A stretch of 64,000 bases of DNA from Ricinus communis (Eukaryota; Streptophyta; Magnoliopsida; Malpighiales; Euphorbiaceae), in assembly GCF_019578655.1 (NCBI RefSeq), contig NC_063257.1, forward strand, positions 12,648,001-12,712,000, in the 5' to 3' direction. A program made the position numbers and the translations under genes. This document shows positions 9,681-22,000 of the stretch, piece by piece (position 1 is the stretch's first letter; each line of letters begins with the position of its first letter). The notes under the pieces were generated by a model. That model was given only the letters and a program-made list of their open reading frames with translations, searched no databases and was not told the origin of the DNA.

Positions 9681-11063
9681 AGTCATAGAGATCGATTTCA
9701 AATCAGTTTCCAAGCCAGTGTTGGACAATCCTTATGCTTGCTTTCCATATCAGATTTGAGGAAAAGTTCCTGACCTCTAAGATTTAGCATATAATCAACC
9801 AATGCAAGTTATCAAATTACAAGGAAAACAAAAGAGAGATCAAATACTTGAATCATCCATTATATGTATAGATAAGACCATCATAGAATGATATATCAAT
9901 TATTTAGCAACAGATCAATTATGTACATGTTTTTTGTTGTTCTTGTTTTTCTGGATAACTGAATTGTTCAATGGAAACAAGTTGAAGAAAACTCCTCCTT
10001 ATTCTAAGCAAGACAAGAAAGAGCTAACACAACTCTAGCCTCAAGAAATCAAAATAATTACAAGAACAAGAATGAGAAGAACAAAATTGAAAGTGCAAAA
10101 CTAAACATAGAGAAAGGAAAAAAAAAACCACAAACTGCAAAAAGCAAAACAGCAGCCCTGCAAAATATAGAGCAAAAAAAAAAAAGAACTAAAGAACCAG
10201 CATGAGCTAGCAGAAATTATGCAAGCATAGCAGCAGTAAACAGAAGAAGAAGCAGATGAATTATTCGACAGCAAGCATAAGTAGACAGCAGAAAAACAGA
10301 CACCACAGAGAAGAAAAGGGACTAGGAGCAAAAACTACAATTTGATATACCAAGGGGGCTGAGCAACAATGAAGCAACATCATAAGAAAAGAAAGGAAAT
10401 GCTGCTTTTAACCAACATGAAAACCTCAAGAATATCAGTTTATTATAACGGGCAGCAGACAGAGAAGCACCATTAAAAGTAATGTCATTCTAGTGCAGCC
10501 ATATTAGCCCATAAGGTCCAGGTAATAGCAAACAATAGGATCGTCCAAAGCTTTCTTCTTTTAAACTTTCATAAACATTGATTGAAGAAAAGAAAAATGC
10601 AACAAAATCAGGCATAACGAAAGAGAGCCCCCGAACCGGTTTAAACTTAACCAAATACACCTGCAACACTAATCGATAAAGCTACATACATATGGGAATG
10701 AGCAAGTTAATTGGCAGTCAAAAATTTGTATGACCAATGATTATTGTAACCTGAAAGAGACCAAAGATAACAAAGCAACCTGCTTATGTAATTGCCTACC
10801 TCAGCTTTCAGAAAGCTCACAAACAGTAACCATGGACACTAACTAAATCTATATAAATTAGAGTAACAACATATATCTATATTCCCCCGCTGCTACAATT
10901 TTTTGGGGGAATAACTTCAATTTCAGCTTCAGCTTCTGCTTTTACAATTTCGTCCTTCATCTGTGCAAGCCAGTTCGAGGTATTCTCCTGCCATTTTTTT
11001 ACTGGTATTTTTGGATTCCGATTTTAGTCGACTTTTGAAAGCTGTCACACTATATAATAATGA
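9681..11063. other. Intergenic DNA downstream of the kinase copy, no gene recognised
   Basis: The segment 10030-10340 is A-rich on the + strand, so its complement is pyrimidine-rich and gives a Cys/Ser/Leu-rich chance frame. A small hairpin-like pair (TTCCCCC ... GGGGGAA, about 10881-10911) is present. No domain is seen. Confidence 0.5.
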
Positions 11064-11395
11064 GGGAATTTCATGAGAATAATATAAATGGTCACTGAAT
11101 TTTGTGTTTAGTTTCATTTTAGTCATAAAATAATTTATTTTATTTTAGATATCTAACTTCAATTTTGTTTCAATTTAGTCACTTCGCAAATAAAAAATTA
11201 ACACGTGGCAAAAACAACCAATAAAAAAAACTATAATTAAGTAAAAAAAAGGTGATATGTCAATTTTTTATTGGCAAGGCGACTAAATTGCAATCAAAAC
11301 TAAAATTGAATAATTGAAATGAAATAAATTAAAATTTTGTGACTAAAATAAAATTAAAAATATAAAATTTAGTGGCTGTTTATATTATTATCCCT
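11064..11395. mobile_element. Foldback MITE-like element, about 330 bp
   Basis: The two halves are inverted copies. ATAATATAAATGGTCACT near 11079 pairs with AGTGGCTGTTTATATTAT near 11371. TTTTAGTCATAAAAT pairs with ATTTTGTGACTAAAA. The outer ends GAGGGA and TCCCTT also pair. There is no coding capacity. Small size, AT richness and near-full-length symmetry fit a non-autonomous inverted-repeat element. I could not identify a clear target duplication. Confidence 0.65.
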
Positions 11396-11488
11396 TATCA
11401 GCTTGCCTCCTAATCATTAGTTGACTTTACTCGCCACAAATTTAATTAAAAATATAAAACATTAGGAATTATCAAAAAAAAAAGAAAG

Positions 11489-11493
11489 GCAAG
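11489..11493. repeat. Left target-site duplication of the solo LTR
   Basis: GCAAG, repeated at 14330-14334. Confidence 0.8.
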
Positions 11494-14329
11494 TGTAATA
11501 TCTGAAATTTTCATTTAATAATAGTAATATTAATAATAATTAATAAATTAATTTTTATTTAAATTAATTTTAGCTTTATATTTTTATTCGGTTTAATTTG
11601 AATGATTTAAATGCAATTTTGAATTTTAATATTTGACAAATAAAGGAGTTATTTCTATACCCAATTAGTTTGATTTTTAAGGAGTTAATTAAGTAAATTA
11701 CTTAAGAAATAAATTATATTTTTGGTCATTCCAAATTCTCCCCAAATGTATATATAAATATAAATAAAATTATATATTGGAAGAATTTATAAAGGATGTT
11801 TTTATAAAAGAAATTTCTTGGGAAAATTGGTATTTTAATTAGCTAATAGTATTAAATTTTAAGTTGGAAAATATTTAGCAAATTGATTATTTAAATTAAT
11901 TGTGTGTAAGGACTAAATTAGAAATTTATTTTGGGATGAGGATTAAAAGTATAATTTTATTATTATGGGATTTTAATGAAAATTTGTATGTTTGGTATTG
12001 TTGTAAATAAATATGTCGGCCAGGGGTATATATGTAATTATATATTTTTAATAATTCTAATTTGGCCTAAATTAATAAGTCAGGAGCTTAATTGAAAAGC
12101 TAAAAAAAATTTAGGGGTTAATTAGAATTTTTACAGGGCGAGATTGCAGTAATTAAACAAGTTGAGGGACCAAAAGGTAAAAAAGAAAACTTCAGGGGCT
12201 AAATGTCAATATTGAAAGAAAGAAAAGAGAAGAAGATCAGGGAGAGAGAGAGAGAAGGAAATGGCCGAAGAAGAAGAAGGAGGAAGGCAAGCGTCGACGG
12301 TATGCGTCGGCAAGGGCGGCGGCGAGGAAGGCAATCGAAGCTTCCGCGCTTTCGGTTCGCTAATCTTGGTGGCGATCAACTCCCCTCGGTCTTGGCTTTG
12401 TTTTGGCGGCGACGGTGTCGACTGTGGTGGCCGAAAATGGAAGTTCGCGATGGAGAGAGAATATAGGGGCAGCCGGCGATTTTGGATGTTTTCGACGAGC
12501 TTCGACGAGCTATGGACGATCGGAGGGCGTATCCAGACTCTCCTCAGCTCAAGCTTCACAATGTCACGGCCGGATCACTATAAATCGCGAGATCGTCCGC
12601 AAATCGCTTCGGATGATCGAGGGTCGAATCGAAAAATCGGAAGTGGGGATCGTCATCAGCGCGTCGTTTCGAGTCCGATGGGAAGTCGACCGAGCGATCA
12701 AACGTCTCGATAATTTTCTCTGGCCGTTGATTTAAGAATTCTTTGATTTAATTTATGCTTATTGATTTATGTTGAGTATTAGATGATATTTGTGAGTCAA
12801 AAATAATAGTTTGTCGGACTGCCTGCCGTAGTCGTGATTTTTGTGCTGTGTGGCAGAGTCGGGAAATTAGTAAAATCTTGGAAATCCGACTCCCGTTGTG
12901 TTAAATTGTTGACTATTTGAAGTGTTTTTCTGGCAGGTCCTGGGGGGTAAATGTCCGTGTTTAAGGGGAGGTTCTACCGAATTTTCGGTACAATTTACTC
13001 GAGTCATGATTCTTAGACAGGCAGTCCTAGGAATCTAGACCTAGGATTAATGGCCAATTGTTTCAGCGTTTTGATGAATTGTTTTCCGTGACTAGATAAT
13101 CCGTCTGTTTGGCTTGCTCCAACCGAGACACCAGAGCAGAGCTAGGAGGTCGCGAAAGCTGTAAGTTAAAATCATATATCTGCTTACGTGTGTCATGCTA
13201 ATATTTTATATGATATCTCTAATTTAATGATTAATATTTGACTAATCTGTTATGTACTGTTTATACATATTTCATTTTCCGCATTGCGATTTTTTATTGA
13301 TTTTGTAATGACTCGGGATGGGACGACAATAGAATATAAGAGTTTAATGAGTGTCCCGGTATAAATCCGAGAGTGATGGAAAATGATAAATAAGAAGGAA
13401 GATTTAGGATTTGCCCTGGTCGAGCATCGCTCTCTGGGCTTAGTAGAGTGTGGTTGCCGGAGTAAAGGTCCCTGGTCGAGCATTGCTCTCTGGGCGTCAA
13501 CTTATTTGGATACCTAAGTGACCAGACTGGAGGTAAGGTCCTTGGTCGAGCATTGCTCTCTGGGCGCCAGTCTTATTGGAAGAAGAGAGCCGAAAGGCTA
13601 AGGCTGATTGTGAACAAGTGACCGGACTGGAGTTAAGGACCCTGGTCGAGCTTTACTCTCTAGGCGCCGGTCCTATTGGAATGATATTAGTCAAGATGTT
13701 AGAGTTGAAATTAGTCGAGATGTCAGTATGGAGATTGGTCGAGATGTTGTGTTGGGATTAGGGTTCTACTAGAGTACTCCGTCCCATAGCATGTGAAAAT
13801 TATTTTATTTAATTTAAGCATGGCATGACACATATGTTTTTACATGACTTAATGCTTTTTTTTACATGACTTAATGCTAATTTTAAATTAAATAAATGTA
13901 TAATTGAAGTATATGTAAATATTTTTAGATATATGATTTTTACTCACTCTCGAGACTAACAGTCTTAATTTTACTGTTTTTCAGATCCCTGACTGTTAGT
14001 CTTCCCGCGACCCTTATCTACTAACCCGACTCCTTCATCATCGGGTAGTGTATTTGATTTGGTATGTTAATTTGTAAAATCTTAGATTCTCCGCAGTAGA
14101 AATAGTAGATATATCAGTTGTAATGCTTTGTAGTTTCGGGTCTAGCCTAATTCTTCTAGCAAACCGAATTAATTGTAAATTTAATGGTTACAAAATTGTA
14201 GAATTAATAGTACTAAATGAGATAAGATTTATTTAAATCAGTGAGTGTCAGGCTTACTACGAGATTCGGTGGCCTTCCGCCTACCCATTCCCTAGTGCCG
14301 GTCACGGACCCACAGATGGAGTCGTGACA
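11494..14329. mobile_element. Solo LTR, 2.8 kb, probably Ty3/gypsy type
   Basis: The unit begins TGTAATATCTGAAATTTT and ends GAGTCGTGACA. These are the TG...CA ends expected of an LTR, and they are flanked by a perfect GCAAG duplication. No gag, pol, primer site or second copy is present. This is what unequal recombination between two LTRs leaves behind. Size, the TGTAATATC start and the GTCGTGACA end resemble long LTRs of plant gypsy elements, but family assignment is inferred. The body changes from AT-rich (to about 12200) to GC-rich with GA repeats (12230-12720). It also contains a 26-bp motif repeated four times (13414-13665). The predicted frames in 12203-12735 overlap on both strands and look like LTR sequence, not genes. 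Confidence 0.85.
13414..13665. repeat. Four spaced copies of a 26-bp motif inside the solo LTR
   Basis: The motif CTGGTCGAGCATTGCTCTCT followed by GGGC occurs at about 13414-13439, 13470-13495, 13540-13565 and 13640-13665, each with a few changes. The spacers (30, 44 and 74 bases) share GACCGGACTGGAGTTAAGG-like sequence, so the unit is a variable-length tandem repeat. Confidence 0.85.
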
Positions 14330-14334
14330 GCAAG
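14330..14334. repeat. Right target-site duplication of the solo LTR
   Basis: GCAAG, identical to 11489-11493. Confidence 0.8.
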
Positions 14335-15018
14335 CTCATGGTTTAATTGTTTTCAACTTGTAAGTACTGAATATTTTCTTGACAAATTAATATGCGCGGT
14401 TTATTATAATGTTGTTATATTAATATACTGCATTTTCCTAATAGCAATTAAGCAAAAAAATTATATACTTTCAATAAAAAATTAAGCAAACCAAAAAAAG
14501 TATCTTTATTTTATTTTATACCTTTTTTATTTAGGAATTGAGCCAGAAAATGAAGGAAAAAGAAAACTCGATCGTATAAAAATTATAAAACAACTAATCA
14601 TTATATAATTAGAAAACTATTTTATTAATTAATATAATATTAAAATATAATTAATATACTAGAATTAGAATCATTATCTAATTAGACAACTAATTTATTA
14701 GTAAGTATAATATTAGAATATAATTAATATGCTATTTTTTAAGATTAGAATTGGTGTTTAATTAGAAATATATTTACAAATAATAAGTCTATATGTTATC
14801 AATTTAATGAATTTCATGTGATATTTTAATGAACCTGTTGTTTGTAGATAATGGATCAGTTCATTATTAACCCATAAATATTGATTTATTTGTATGCACA
14901 TATTGTAATGTTCATTACATAGAATTTTTATATTCCTTTATTAATGATATAAGGTTTATTGTACTACAAAATGAACCTATTCCATTTCAAAAATAAATTT
15001 GTTTTAAAAATTATGAAC
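14335..15018. repeat. AT-rich flank with the left part of the split repeat array
   Basis: The part up to about 14750 is plain AT-rich DNA. From about 14815 the sequence (GAACCTGTTGTTTGTAGATA at 14831, then TTATTTGTATGCACAT, AAATGAACCTATTCCATTTC and AAAATTATGAACAACAT) matches units of the array that resumes at 25835. The array is interrupted exactly at the gypsy insertion point. Confidence 0.75.
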
Positions 15019-15023
15019 AACAT
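15019..15023. repeat. Left target-site duplication of the Athila-like element
   Basis: AACAT, repeated at 25830-25834. Confidence 0.85.
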
Positions 15024-16343
15024 TGACAAAGCTATCGTGTGCCTATAAAAAATAACCTAACTAGACCTCCTAACTATGTAGTCGGGCAAGCAAGGGTCGA
15101 ATCCCTAGAGACTGAAGTAGTAAAAACTAGCTAATCTTGACTTTAATTAATGCTAAGTAGGTAACCAACTCAACGATTAAGGATGAATTAATCTATAATA
15201 TAAATAATAATAATGAGAATAAATTCAAAGATAAAAAGCACCTAGAGTTAAGCATCCCCACTAGCACAATTAACGCAAAGATAAGTTCCTACCCTAAACT
15301 AATTAAATAAATGTTCATAAGGAAAGATAAGCCCTATAAAATACCATAGATCTCTCCCGAGTATAAATGGCTTCCCTAATATGCAATCAAGACCTACTCC
15401 CGTGGAATTATGCAAATTAAAGACATTAAACTCAATACCCTGACTTCCTAACAATCCATTCTACCTACTCCCATGTAGAATTTCATGTCCTTAATTGAAA
15501 TATTCAAATCCGTCAAAACCCAACTCTCGTTGTAATAAAGACAATGGAATCATAACAATACTAATTATCCCTAATCTAGTATTGAAATATGCACAATCAA
15601 TTAAGTAAGAGCAATTAAATAATTAATTTGGAGAATTAAAGGAACAAATCATACATCAATCATGGCTAGGGTTCACTTAACCCTAGATTAGAAAACTAGT
15701 CACTCATGATAGTTAAATAAATAAAATAGATTATAAAAGAAAACATAATTAATAATAGCTTAAAAAGGGAAAAGAAAATACTTGGATTGATAAATAAATG
15801 ATGAGGTCTTTGATAAATCTTCAAAGCATAAAGAAAAGTAACATAATAGAGAAAGAAAACAAACTAAGGAGAAAAGAAGGAAGGGAGCTCCTCTTTCAGG
15901 TTCTTTTCACTATCTATTTATATCATAGGATATCCAGGAGTTTGGCTAGGTTTTCACCCTAAAATTTGACTAGACAGGTGTCCAAAATGCAGTTTTGCAG
16001 ATCCAGCCACGGGCAGGCCGCGGCGTGGCATTGTAGGCCGCGAACAGTGGGCGAAGTGGACTGTTTCTTTGCTTTATTATTGGCCTTGAAAGCCAAGTCG
16101 TGGAGTGGCCATGGGATAGCTTCCCATGCTCATTTCACGATATCAGATCCTCCTAGGCATGAGTATCTCTTTGATTTCATGCTTGACCATGAACGACTCT
16201 ATAAACATCCTCGCCAATGCTTAGCAACTCAAGCCAATTCCTACAAAAACAAAACAAAACGAACCTGATGAGAGAAATATCAAAAATAACGAATAATAGC
16301 TCTAAAATATTAAAAATGCTAAGATAACATGAAGAACAACGTA

Positions 16344-16381
<38 letters not shown>

Positions 16382-16413
16382 GCATATAAAATGCATATAT
16401 TATTGCGCTATCA
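15024..16413 (-). repeat. 3' LTR of the Athila-like element (left copy)
   Basis: 1390 bp. On the + strand it starts TGACAAAGC and ends GCGCTATCA. It is near-identical to 24471-25829. The main length difference is an expanded TA microsatellite at 16341-16381. Confidence 0.92.
16341..16381. repeat. (TA)n microsatellite in the left LTR
   Basis: Two runs of TA units separated by ACA. The right LTR has only a short ATATATA at the equivalent place (about 25789), so this copy expanded after insertion, or the other shrank. Confidence 0.9.
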
Positions 16414-16424
16414 AATTTCCCTAC
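16414..16424 (-). promoter_or_regulatory. Polypurine tract of the Athila-like element
   Basis: On the minus strand AGGGAAATT directly precedes the TGATAGCG start of the 3' LTR, the expected place for the plus-strand primer of reverse transcription. Confidence 0.6.
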
Positions 16425-19007
16425 ACTTATCCTTTACTCGTCCTCGAGGAAATAAAGCAAAAATAAGAAAAACTATACTAATAAAGTAATAAAATCCTAA
16501 CTCACTGTTGTAGGAATCACGGTTCCACTTAGCATGTGCAACAAGCCCTTTAAACCCCTAGGTTACCCTAGCGGACGAGTAAGGTTTCGTGAATGTTTTC
16601 AGAATGGCATACCTACAAAGTCGAATAATGAACATCCAACTAATAAATTCAATCAAGTAACAATTATGAAAACTTAAAATCATTTTAGGAACTGTGTTAA
16701 TATCACAAATCAATGAACATGGAATGAAACAGTAAGTCGATAACACCCTTCAATGGCCAACTAATCTTACGGCTTCCTTCCCTTAACTCAGTCATATGCA
16801 TGTAGCTTCTCACTTTAGTTCTGTAAAAGAAAACAAATTGAGTCTCTCATGTGTTTAAAAAGGTAGCAGCATCATCACTCAACCTATTTCACGTCGACAC
16901 TTTTGTAGTCTTCCTCTTTAGACTTGCCTCTCGTCTTTCTCCACTTATTTTGGGGTGGCACAAACACGGGGGTCATGAGTTCCTTGTAATAGGGTAGGCT
17001 TGGTTAAAATAGTGTAAGACAACGTTATTTGGGGATGTGGTGCTCAAATCCTAATAAAAGAAAATAAAATCTACTCCGACCAACACAACTATTTCCAAAT
17101 GTAAGGTTCATTCTCCTTTTCTTCTTTTTTGTATATCGGGAAATTATGTGCTTCTTTCCTGAACTTTTTCACTTCTTCTTTTCTCTTTTTTTTTTATCGG
17201 GAAATTATGTGCTTCTTTCCCGAACTTTTCACTTTTTTTTAAAAAATAAACTAACACTTTGTTTGAGTAACAAACTTTACAACTTTTCTTTCGTATCACA
17301 ATCTCTATATTAACATATAAAGCATACATTGTAGTAGCATACTCTACAAAATCCAAACAAAACCTACAAAAGGGCTCTAAGGCATGTAATGTAGGGCGTC
17401 AAGAAATGGGATCGAAGCTCAACATGGTTCAACCTAGAGGGGAATGTAAAATAAAAAGAAAAATGAGCGAATAATCCTAATCCTAAAATTTGAGGCTCTA
17501 ACTATCTAAAGGAATCTTCAGTCATCCCTCCACATATATGTCACAAAGTCTCGAATAGAACCAAGGCAAGTCCAAGAATCATACTACATAAGAGGAAAAT
17601 ATCTAATCACACATGAAAAATGAAGACTGATTCAGATGTGTCAGTCTATATGGCTCAAATTCCTCACAAGTTACTCAAGATACATGCATTAGTCGAGTCG
17701 GGGCCTGGAAGATAATTCTAGCCACAACCCATTGCCAAGAAAGGGTTTACACATTATTACCGAATTATTCAATCTAGTGTCAATCAACTCATGATAAGAA
17801 CTATAAAAAAATATTTTTTTCTTTTGAAATTACTTGCTTCTTAAATTGGCTTGCAATGTTCAAAATTTTTCTCTCTTTTTTTTTTTTAAATTTTTTCTTT
17901 TAGCAACACCAAAGAAAAAACTAAAACATACATTAATACCCTTCACACACTTAAATGTTGCAGTGTCCATAGTGCAAAAGCAAAATATAAACATAAGTAA
18001 AAGGGAGAGGTACTCACAAAATCTCACTAAAGAAGAGGAGGGCTCGAAAACCCTTATGACTGCATCCAAGTATTTAGATTCTCCAAAGCGAGTTTGGTTG
18101 ACATCTGGTTGAATCGGGCATAAAAAAATCCAGCAGATTGTTCCCGACTTTCCTCCAAAAATCAAGCAATTCAAAACCTAGGTTTCGAATTAATTAGGGC
18201 ATTTCGTTGTTGGTTACAAAATCCCCGACTAATGAAGAGTAAATTCAATCAAGGTATTGTGCAATTTCAATAAATGCTGAAGATTTGAGCTAAAAATTTT
18301 GCAGCTGTGGGTTAATGAAGAGGCTGGAGAAAGTGCGGCACCGAACATAGGGCTCGGGCTGTCACCTTTAATTGCAATGAGACGGATCGCGACCAGGCTA
18401 CGATGATTATGGGTGCATCGCATCCATCCCGTGGAGTGGATTGGTTGTCTCCTTTCTTTCGCGCGAGGTCACGGTAGGGCTCGAGATATCGGTCGCGACC
18501 TTCGTGGAGCGACCGCCTCGTGCTTTTATTTTGAGAGCTGCGGGTTACTTGTGGTTGTGGACTAGACTGCCTTCATTCTCTCGTTTCTCCCTTTTTTCTC
18601 TTTTTTCTTTCTTGCCTAATTTGGTGAGGGCATGAATACCTATTAAAAAAATGAAATGAAAGAGATAAAACAAGAATAAAGCTTAAGCTAAAACAAATTA
18701 AGTAAAAGAAATAAAAACACAACACACAAAATAAAGCAAAATAAAAGAAGACAAAAAGTCAAAGTTCTAAGTCTTAAGAAAATTGATTTTGTACCAAAAT
18801 GCTTGCATAAAATGAAAAATTATTTTTATGATTTTATTTTTCTAATTTAATTTTTTAATTATTATTTTATAAATGCAAAATGTAAATAAATAAAGTAAAG
18901 TATGAGTAAAAAGAAAATTAAAAATAAAAATAAAAATTAGGAATGAGTTTGAGGTGCCTCCCAAAAACGCTTGTTTATAAGGTCATAAGCTCGACCTCCT
19001 TTGCGAT
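16425..19007 (-). other. Long 3' region of the Athila-like element, no intact gene
   Basis: Athila elements often carry an extra, env-like reading frame here. In this copy only short, unrelated frames remain, none with a clear signal or membrane segment. A 61-bp-period duplication lies at 17134-17235 and a GC-rich block at about 18300-18560. Confidence 0.55.
17134..17235. repeat. Tandem duplication, period 61 bp
   Basis: TATCGGGAAATTATGTGCTT plus CTTTCC(T/C)GAAC occurs at 17134 and again at 17195, separated by a pyrimidine-rich spacer. Confidence 0.85.
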
Positions 19008-22000
19008 TCATTCTGATGAAGGGTCGGAAAGTGTGATATCCACACTCTCGTTAATGAGGTCACCGACTCTGTAATGTTTCACTCTTTGACCATTCACCTT
19101 GAAAGTACCATTTTGTTTGTTCTAAAGCTCTATTGAACCATAAGGGAAAACCTTACTAATTCGGAATGGTCCTGACCATCGAGAGCGAAGTTTTCCAGAA
19201 AAGAGTTTCAATCTAAAGTTAAAAAGGAGAACTAAGTCGCCTTCCTTAAACTCTTTTCTCAAAATCCCTTTGTCATGCCATCTTTTAGTCTTCTCCTTGT
19301 ACAACCTTGAACTTTTATAAGCATCAAGTCGAATCTCTTCTAGCTTATTAAGTTGCATGAGTCTCTTCTCACCCGCCATTTGAGAGTCGAAATTTAGGCT
19401 CTTGATAGCCCAAAATGCATGATGCTCTAATTCAACAGGAAGATGACATGCTCTCCCATAAACTAGTCGATATGGAGTAGTGCCAATAAGGGTCTTAAAT
19501 GCTGTCCTATAAGCCCATAGTGCATTGTTGAGTTTCACGGACTAATCTTTCCTTGAATTCGCAACCGTCTTCTCCAAGATGGTTCTGATCTTTCGGTTAG
19601 AAATCTCTACTTGACCACTACTTTGTGGGTGATATGAAAGCCCCACTTAATGATGTACTCCATACTTTTTAAGCATCGCCTCAAATCGATTCTCTAAGAA
19701 ATGCTTGCCTCCATCACTAATCAACGCTCGTGGTACACCAATTCGAGGAAAAATATTCTTTTTAAAGAACTTGCTTACCACGCGAGCATCATTGGTTAGA
19801 GTAATTATAGCTTCAACCCACTTTAAGACATAATTCACAGCGACTAAGATATACCTATTCTCACAAAAAGAAGGGAACGATCCCATGAAATTTATTCCCC
19901 ACACATCGAATGATTCCACCTCGAGGATGTTATTAAGAGGCATTTCATTCCTCTTAGAGATGTTAACAGTTCGTTGACATCGATCACAAGACTTAACATG
20001 TTGATGAACATCCTTGAAAAGACTTGGCCAATAAAAACCACACTGAAGAATCTTTGCTGCAGTCTTACGAGTGCCAGCATGTCCTCCATATGGCAAATCG
20101 TGACAATATAAAATAATGAATGGCACCTCACTTTCTGGAATACACCTTCTAATCATCCCATCAGCACAAGATTTGTAAAGAAAAGGATCGTCCCAAAAAT
20201 GTCTCCTCACCTCTTTAAAGAATTTCTTCTTTTGTTGTGATGAATAGCCGTGAGGAATAGTACCACTGGCCAAGTAGTTTTCTATATCAGCATACCATAG
20301 GATCTCCTTAATAGCTAGAGCTAGAAGTTGCTCATCAAGAAATGAATCATCGATGGGGGAATCCTCATCACCTTCACCATTAATGACAAGTTGGGAGAGA
20401 TGATCAGCAACAACATTTTCGTCTCCTTTCTTATCCTTAATTTTCAAGTCAAGTTCTTGTAACAACAAAATCCACCGAATCAAGCGAGGTTTAGCATCTT
20501 TCTTACTCATCAAATACCCCAATGCTGCGTGATCTGTGTGAACTATCACCTTCGATCCAACCAGATAGGACCGAAACTTCTCCATTGCATACACCACTGC
20601 CAACAATTCCTTCTCGGTTGTGGCATAGTTCATTTGGGCTGAATCAAGAGTTTTGCTTGTGTAGTGGATGGCGTGGAGCCTGCCATCTTTCCTCTGGCCC
20701 AACACTCCCCCAACTGCATAGTCACTGGCATTGCACATGATTTCAAATGGAAGATTCCAGTCCGGCGATTACATGACTAGGGCAGATATAAGAGCTTGCT
20801 TTAACCTGTCAAAAGCCTCAATACAAACATCAGTAAAAACAAAGGGAACATCCTTGCCTAAGAGCTTAGTTAGAGGTCGAGCAATTTTTGAAAAGTCCTT
20901 GATAAAACGGCGATAAAACCCCACATGACCAAGGAAACTCCTTACTCCTTTTACAAAATTAGGCGGTGGTAAACACTTAGTGACTTCTATCTTAGCCCTG
21001 TCAACTTCGATGCCCCTATGAGAAACAACATGACCCAAAACGACACCCTGTTGTACCATGAAATGGCATTTTTCCCAATTGAGAATTAGGTTGACTTCTT
21101 TACATCTATGGAGCACCCCTTCCAAATTATTAAGGCAAACATCAAAAGATGTTCCATAGACTGAGAAGTCATCCATAAAAACTTCCATAGAATTCTCAAT
21201 AAGACTTGAGAAAATTGCCATCATGCATCGTTGAAAAGTAGCAGGAGCATTACATAATCCAAATGGCATTCTTTGATAAGTGAAGGTGCCATAAGGGCAG
21301 GTAAAAGTAGTTTTTTACTGATCGTCAGGATGAATAAGAATTTGGCAAAACCCTGAGTATCCATCTAGCCAACAGAAAAAGGAATGCTTTGCCAATCTTT
21401 CTAACATTTGATCAATAAACGGGAGAGGAAAGTGGTCTTTGTGCACCCTTGTCATTCTTGACAACAGTCATACCTCCTTTCTTTGGAACCACTTGTACAG
21501 GACTAATCCACTTACTATCCGAGATAGGATAGATTATCCCTGCATCAAGCAATTTAAGAACTTCCTTTTTGACTACTTCCATCATATTTGGATTAAGCCT
21601 TCTTTGAGATTCTATAGAAGAGGTATGGTCGTCCTCAAGATTGATCTTATGCATGCAGAAAGATGGGTTAATACCCTTAATATCATCAATAGTGTACCCA
21701 ATGACATTCCTATATTTCCTCAAAATCACAAGCAATTGCTCAATTTGTATGTCATTAAGTTTAGCATTAACAATAATAGGGTATGTCTTATTAGGACCCA
21801 TAAACACATATTTCAAGTTAGAGGGAAGGGGTGTTAATTCTACCTCAGGAGGCGTAGTGCTCTCCTTAGACTCCTTTGGTTTGACCACTTCCTTAATAGG
21901 CTCATCAGCTGCTAGCGCTTGTGTCTCCTTCAAGAGCCTCTTGTACTCCCTTGTTCCCCAATCCTCTTTATCTGCACTCCCTATTAAGATCGTCAGCAAT

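Noticed and set aside
10101..10331. 76-codon Cys/Ser/Leu-rich frame on the minus strand
   Set aside because: Complement of an A-rich tract with low complexity and no homology that I recognise.
12203..12735. Overlapping R/S/G-rich reading frames on both strands, one starting MAEEEEGGRQ
   Set aside because: They lie wholly inside the solo LTR, overlap in several frames of a GC-rich segment and show no domain.
13250..13761. Frames over the CTGGTCGAGC repeat region
   Set aside because: They are translations of tandem repeats within the LTR.
15070..15115. tRNA B-box-like sequence GGTCGAATCC in the Athila LTR (also near 24543)
   Set aside because: No matching A box at the right distance and no cloverleaf. 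It is LTR sequence present in both copies.
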